Source of the DNA: Lachnospiraceae bacterium
GTDB lineage: Bacteria; Bacillota; Clostridia; Lachnospirales; Lachnospiraceae
Direction: 5' to 3'
Length of the DNA: 33,886 nucleotides
Assembly (NCBI GenBank): GCA_021205755.1
Contig: JAJPWX010000079.1
Coordinates: 1-33,886 of the forward strand
Numbering within the stretch: the stretch's first letter is position 1; each line of letters begins with the position of its first letter. The translations under genes and the position numbers were made by a program. The notes under the pieces were generated by a model that worked only from the letters and a program-made list of their open reading frames with translations, ran no database searches and had not been told where the DNA came from. Shown here piece after piece: positions 30,112 to 33,886 of the stretch.

Positions 30112-30334
30112 AAACTCCCGCACTCCTTTTAGCTGAAACGTACCTTCCGGTTTGCTCTGCACAGCGAAGCCCCGGCACTGCACGCCTCCACTCTGAGAAA
30201 GCCAATGGCTACGCACTTCGTGCTCTCGCCATTGCCGCCGGCATTCGTAATCCGGGCTATCGCCCTTCTTACTCATACCGTCTTGGTTGTCTAATGAACA
30301 GCCTCTTAGGCATGCGAGCATGCCACAAGGCTGT
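30112..30334. repeat. Hairpin-rich intergenic element (candidate interspersed repeat)
   Basis: About 220 bases between nrnA and truB are packed with short dyads: ACAGCCT/AGGCTGT (30298-30334) enclosing GGCATGC/GCATGCC, then GGGC-TATC-GCCC (30254-30265), and others around CACTTCGTG and AGCCAATGGCT. Short unannotated frames run through on both strands. No protein family is evident. The right end overlaps the nrnA stop and encodes its last residues. It looks like a mobile repeat or structured RNA. Copy number elsewhere is unknown. Confidence 0.5.
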
Positions 30335-31301
30335 CCATTGACAACGCTTTCTCAGTAAACTGCTTCTCCATCAGCAGCGTGATATTATTGATGACATCGT
30401 ACACACTTCCCTGCATGGTACAGCCTGCCGCGCGCACATGTCCGCCGCCTCCAAAGTAGCTGGCGATCGCGCTTACATTGAGAATTTCCTTCGAGCGAAG
30501 GCTCACCTTGTATTCATGTACCCCTGTCTCATACAGGAAAATAGCAGCTTCCGTACCGGAGGTCTGCAGCAGATTTTCCACGATACCTTCCATATCCGAG
30601 GAGGTGACATTATAAAACTTCATATCCTTTGCCCGAATTGCGCAGGAAATCACTTTTCCGTCCATCAAAAGCATGCTTTCGAGAAGTGCGCGTCCCAGAA
30701 TCTGCTTTTGATAATACGTCTTATCATAGAAGGTCGCACTCAGAATCGCCGGGTAGTTAATCCCCTTTTCCATCAGGTTCGCAGCGATTCGCATTGTCTC
30801 CGCAGATGCACAGGAATAACGGAACACGCCGGTATCATGTGCAATCCCCATATAGAGCGCCTCTGCCGCATGAAGCGGAATTCTATCATCTTCCAGCAGC
30901 GTGTAGACAAGCTCACAGGTCGAGCTGGCATCTGGTACAATATAATTTGCATCGGCATATCCCTTATTGCTGACGTGATGATCGACACAGAGTGTTCTTT
31001 TTGCACTCTGACGATATTTGTCCGCCGGGCCGAGGCGCGCCTCGTCAGAACAGTCCAGGCAGAAGAATACATCGTATTCTTCCTCCCCGCTAAAATCGGT
31101 GCAGATCTCATCGGTACCATATACAGACGAAAATGCCACTGGCACCTCTTCCAGATAAATCTTAGCCCGGATCTGCGGATAGTTTTCTTTTAAATACAGA
31201 TAAAGGCCAAGGCAGGAGCCGATCGCGTCCCCATCCGGACGGATGTGTCCTGCCATCGCCACGCTGCCCACTCCCTGTAGTTCTTTCGCAAGATTGATCA
31301 T
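30306..31301 (-). CDS. nrnA: DHH-family oligoribonuclease / pAp phosphatase
   Basis: A 331-residue cytosolic phosphoesterase that degrades nanoRNAs and dephosphorylates pAp. HIRPDGDAIGS (19-29) holds the first metal-binding aspartates, FFCLDCSD the next, and CVDHHVSNKG the DHH signature (107-109). GIAHDTGVFRYS and the C-terminal DHHA1 motif SYFGGGGHVRAAGC complete the family set. AGGTGGGG precedes the start. The last residues (about MDSLVACSHA) are encoded by the neighbouring hairpin element, so the native C-terminus may have been shorter. Confidence 0.93.
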   Translation of the reverse strand: MINLAKELQGVGSVAMAGHIRPDGDAIGSCLGLYLYLKENYPQIRAKIYLEEVPVAFSSVYGTDEICTDFSGEEEYDVFFCLDCSDEARLGPADKYRQSAKRTLCVDHHVSNKGYADANYIVPDASSTCELVYTLLEDDRIPLHAAEALYMGIAHDTGVFRYSCASAETMRIAANLMEKGINYPAILSATFYDKTYYQKQILGRALLESMLLMDGKVISCAIRAKDMKFYNVTSSDMEGIVENLLQTSGTEAAIFLYETGVHEYKVSLRSKEILNVSAIASYFGGGGHVRAAGCTMQGSVYDVINNITLLMEKQFTEKALSMDSLVACSHA

Positions 31302-31381
31302 ATCGCCCCACCTTTTCCTTTCTTTCGTTGCATTACCTGTAACCGGAGCTGTCCTTCCATTCTTTTTTCTGCAAACAGCAG

Positions 31382-31777
31382 TCAGATGGATTCATTTTCT
31401 CCGCGCTTCTGTGCCGCCTGTACATCCGCTTCAATCACTTTGTCAATCTTTTTGGTCATATCTACACCATATTCGATCGACTGGTCGAGTATAAACTCAA
31501 GTTCTGGTGTATTGCGCAGATTCAGAGTCCGCGCCAGCTGGCGGCGGATGTAGCCCACCGCGCTGTTCAGACCAGCCAGCGTATCCGCGGCCGTATCCTC
31601 GTCACCAAGAACAGAAATCCAGGCCTTACAGGTCTTCAGATCCGGCGCGACTTCCACGGATACCACCGAGGTCATCGGGGCAATCCGCGGGTCTTTTACT
31701 TCTGTCCGGATAATCTCTGACAGCTCTTTTAATACCTCCCCATTGATCCGGGTATTTTTGATACTGTTTTTTCTCAT
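31382..31777 (-). CDS. rbfA: 30S ribosome-binding factor A
   Basis: A 131-residue KH-like protein needed for late 30S maturation and cold adaptation. [49 protein letters not shown] and [14 protein letters not shown] are family features. Its ATG overlaps the infB TGA in an ATGA arrangement, implying coupled translation. Confidence 0.96.
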   Translation of the reverse strand: MRKNSIKNTRINGEVLKELSEIIRTEVKDPRIAPMTSVVSVEVAPDLKTCKAWISVLGDEDTAADTLAGLNSAVGYIRRQLARTLNLRNTPELEFILDQSIEYGVDMTKKIDKVIEADVQAAQKRGENESI

Positions 31778-33886
31778 CTCGGAACCTCTACCATGACATA
31801 GGCTTCTACCTTGTCTTCTTCTTTAATATCATTGAATTTTTCAAATACAAAGCCGCACTCGAAGCCAGCGCGCACTTCCTTTACATCGTCCTTAAATCGT
31901 TTCAGGGACGCCAGTGCGCCTTCATAGATCAGCTTATCCTCACGCGTGATACGTACCTTGCAGTTTCTCTGGAAGATACCATCCAGCACGTAAGAACCGG
32001 CAATCGTACCAACGCCGGATGCCTTGAAAAGCTGACGAATCTCTGCATGGCCAATGATCTTTTCTTCATAGATCGGGTCAAGCATGCCTTTCATCGCAGC
32101 TTCTACATCCGCGATCGCGTCATAAATGACTCGGTACAGACGTACATCGACATTCTCTCTTTCCGCGGTCGCCTTAGCCATCACATCTGGGCGTACATTA
32201 AAGCCAATAATAATCGCATTCGATGCGGAAGCGAGGATAACGTCGGACTCGTTGATCGCACCAACGCCGCTGTGAATGACCTTGACGACCACTTCCTCGT
32301 TCGACAGCTTCAGAAGGCTCTGTTTTACTGCCTCCACGGAACCCTGTACGTCTGCCTTTACGATCAGATCGAGCTCCTTCAGCTTGCCAGCCTGAATCTG
32401 TGAATACAGATCATCCAGAGACATCCGCATTTTCGTATCTTCAAGCATACGCTCTCTGCCTTCACTGATAAAGGTCTCAGCGAAGCTGCGCGCCTCTTTC
32501 TCATTGTCCATACAAATGAAGATTTCACCCGCATTCGGCACATCTGAAAGACCCAGCACCTCGACCGGAGTAGAAGGACCAGCCTGTTTTACCCGACGTC
32601 CCTTATCATCCATCATCGCACGGATCTTTCCGTAGCAGGCACCTGCCGCGATTGGATCGCCGACGTGCAGTGTTCCCTTCTGAACAAGAACGGTCGCTAC
32701 CGGTCCTTTGCCCTTGTCAAGCTCTGCCTCAATCACCAGGCCACGTGCCTTGCGATCCGGGTTTGCTTTCAATTCAAGAACCTCTGCGGTCAGCAGAATC
32801 ATCTCCAGTAAGTTGTCAATTCCTTCGTGTGTATGCGCGGAAACTGGCACCATAACTGTACTGCCGCCCCAATCTTCGGGTATCAGCTCATATTCAGATA
32901 ATTCCTGTTTTACGCGTTCAATATTCGCGCTTGGCTTATCAATTTTGTTAATCGCTACAATTATTTCAATTCCGGCCGCTTTCGCATGATTGATTGCCTC
33001 AATCGTCTGCGGCATCACACCGTCGTCAGCCGCAACCACAAGAATCGCGATATCCGTGGAATTTGCGCCACGCATACGCATCGCTGTAAACGCTTCATGA
33101 CCTGGTGTATCCAAGAACGTAATCTTCTGTCCATTGATGGATACCACATATGCGCCAATGTGCTGAGTAATACCGCCAGCCTCTTTGTCGATCACATGTG
33201 TGTGACGAATCGCGTCAAGCAAAGAGGTCTTACCATGATCGACGTGTCCCATTACGCAGACTACCGGCGGACGTGGGATCATCAGATCCTCCTTTTCCTC
33301 TTCTTCCTTCAGCAGTTCGCCGATCACATCGACTTTTTCCTCTTTTTCACAGATACAATTAAATTCCAGGGCGATCTCTTCGGCCTTATCAAAGTCAATT
33401 TCCTGATTGACCGTCACGATCGTTCCCTGCAGAAACAGCTTCTTAATAATCGCAGACGCCTGCATTTTCATGGCTTCAGCCAGCTCGGAAATCGTCATCT
33501 TCTCCGGAAGCGTCAGGGTACGAATCGTCTCTGCCGGCTTCTCCGCTGGCTTTGGTGCCGGAGCGGTCGGCTGACCTTTTTTCGAAGTATTCTTCTGATT
33601 GCCTCGCTGATTGTTCTTCTGGCCTGGACGTACATTCTTTTCCATGCGATCGAGTTTTTCACCCTTATCTGCACGGTTGCGATCCCCACGCTCTGTACGC
33701 TTTCTGCTCTCCTTCTCAAGCGGCTTGGTATCTCCGGACGGTTTCGGAATGCTCATGCCACGGTTACCCTGGCCGCCACGGCTTCCGCCATCCTGACCAC
33801 GGCCATAGCTGCCCTGATTGCCTCTGCTTCCGCCATCCTGACCACGGCCATAGCTACCTTGACCGCCTCTGCTTCCGCCATCCTGG
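31774..33886 (-). CDS. infB: Translation initiation factor IF-2 (5' end outside window)
   Basis: The reading frame is open to the right edge, so the gene is partial; the ATG at 33756 is internal to a longer frame. The visible part has a basic, Gly/Arg/Gln/Asn-rich N-terminal extension, then an IF2_N motif ([16 protein letters not shown]). The GTPase domain follows with [12 protein letters not shown] (G1), [12 protein letters not shown] (G3) and NKID (G4), then domains II-IV to the end at VEVPR. It places initiator tRNA on the 30S subunit. It is the first visible gene of the infB-rbfA-nrnA-truB-ribF block. Confidence 0.97.
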   Translation of the reverse strand, partial: QDGGSRGGQGSYGRGQDGGSRGNQGSYGRGQDGGSRGGQGNRGMSIPKPSGDTKPLEKESRKRTERGDRNRADKGEKLDRMEKNVRPGQKNNQRGNQKNTSKKGQPTAPAPKPAEKPAETIRTLTLPEKMTISELAEAMKMQASAIIKKLFLQGTIVTVNQEIDFDKAEEIALEFNCICEKEEKVDVIGELLKEEEEKEDLMIPRPPVVCVMGHVDHGKTSLLDAIRHTHVIDKEAGGITQHIGAYVVSINGQKITFLDTPGHEAFTAMRMRGANSTDIAILVVAADDGVMPQTIEAINHAKAAGIEIIVAINKIDKPSANIERVKQELSEYELIPEDWGGSTVMVPVSAHTHEGIDNLLEMILLTAEVLELKANPDRKARGLVIEAELDKGKGPVATVLVQKGTLHVGDPIAAGACYGKIRAMMDDKGRRVKQAGPSTPVEVLGLSDVPNAGEIFICMDNEKEARSFAETFISEGRERMLEDTKMRMSLDDLYSQIQAGKLKELDLIVKADVQGSVEAVKQSLLKLSNEEVVVKVIHSGVGAINESDVILASASNAIIIGFNVRPDVMAKATAERENVDVRLYRVIYDAIADVEAAMKGMLDPIYEEKIIGHAEIRQLFKASGVGTIAGSYVLDGIFQRNCKVRITREDKLIYEGALASLKRFKDDVKEVRAGFECGFVFEKFNDIKEEDKVEAYVMVEVPR
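33757..33886 (-). repeat. 45-bp tandem repeat in the IF-2 N-terminal extension
   Basis: Nearly three 15-residue units are visible, of the form QDGGSRG(G/N)QGSYGRG, the last ending QGNRG. DNA identity between units is very high. The tract continues past the window edge. It is a disordered RGG-like, RNA-binding-type sequence. Confidence 0.9.

Noticed and set aside
30105-30341. Plus-strand frame of 78 codons between nrnA and truB
   Set aside because: It follows the hairpin-rich element rather than any family, has no ribosome site, and overlaps the end of nrnA.

Overview
The window looks like chromosome of an anaerobic, Gram-positive, gut-type Clostridia, most likely Lachnospiraceae. This rests on gene content and style: a biotin-dependent sodium-pumping decarboxylase operon, an iscR-nifS-mnmA cluster, a SpoVB-like flippase, an infB-rbfA-nrnA-truB-ribF block, strong AGGAGG-type ribosome sites, and a giant surface protein with CnaB repeats and a KTGD-type C-terminal signal. 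No species can be named from the sequence alone. The infB gene runs off the right edge.

Left end (1-2000). A tRNA-Pro(GGG) with its own promoter is followed by a compact locus that reads as a type I toxin-antitoxin pair: a 33-residue one-helix peptide, a structured leader, a bidirectional terminator, and a convergent antisense RNA with its own promoter. Next, on the minus strand, is a sugar-phosphate-type nucleotidyltransferase. Its roughly 240-base leader carries a long-range stem and an intrinsic terminator, so it is either an attenuated leader or a separate small RNA.

2024-7715 is one minus-strand operon read right to left: an MmdA/PccB-like carboxyltransferase, an OadG-like membrane anchor with a large exported domain, a biotin carrier, the OadB sodium pump, and an OadA/5S carboxyltransferase. 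Having both carboxyltransferase types beside one carrier and one pump suggests that acyl-CoA and oxaloacetate/pyruvate carboxyl chemistry share one sodium-translocating machine. A good promoter and two inverted repeats precede it.

7807-10839 holds iscR, nifS and mnmA (minus strand): Fe-S regulation, sulfur mobilisation and tRNA 2-thiolation. No nifU lies between nifS and mnmA. A SpoVB/MurJ-type flippase is divergent from iscR.

12480-26243 is one 4587-residue secreted surface protein, 41 percent of the window: signal peptide, acidic Glu/Thr-rich segment, a very long right-handed beta-helix of GGGVY/GGxIxxNxA repeats, six CnaB-like domains, a Pro/Thr/Glu stalk, pilin-like domains, a KTGD signal, a membrane helix and an Arg-rich tail. 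A divergent LytTR-PAS regulator without a receiver domain sits across a 377-base intergenic region full of inverted and direct repeats. One large nested palindrome abuts the -35 of the adhesin promoter. This adhesin-regulator pair is the main accessory system of the window.

27361-33886 is the housekeeping block infB, rbfA, nrnA, truB, ribF and a small DUF3592-like membrane protein (all minus strand). A hairpin-rich intergenic element of about 220 bases lies between nrnA and truB and supplies the last codons of nrnA.
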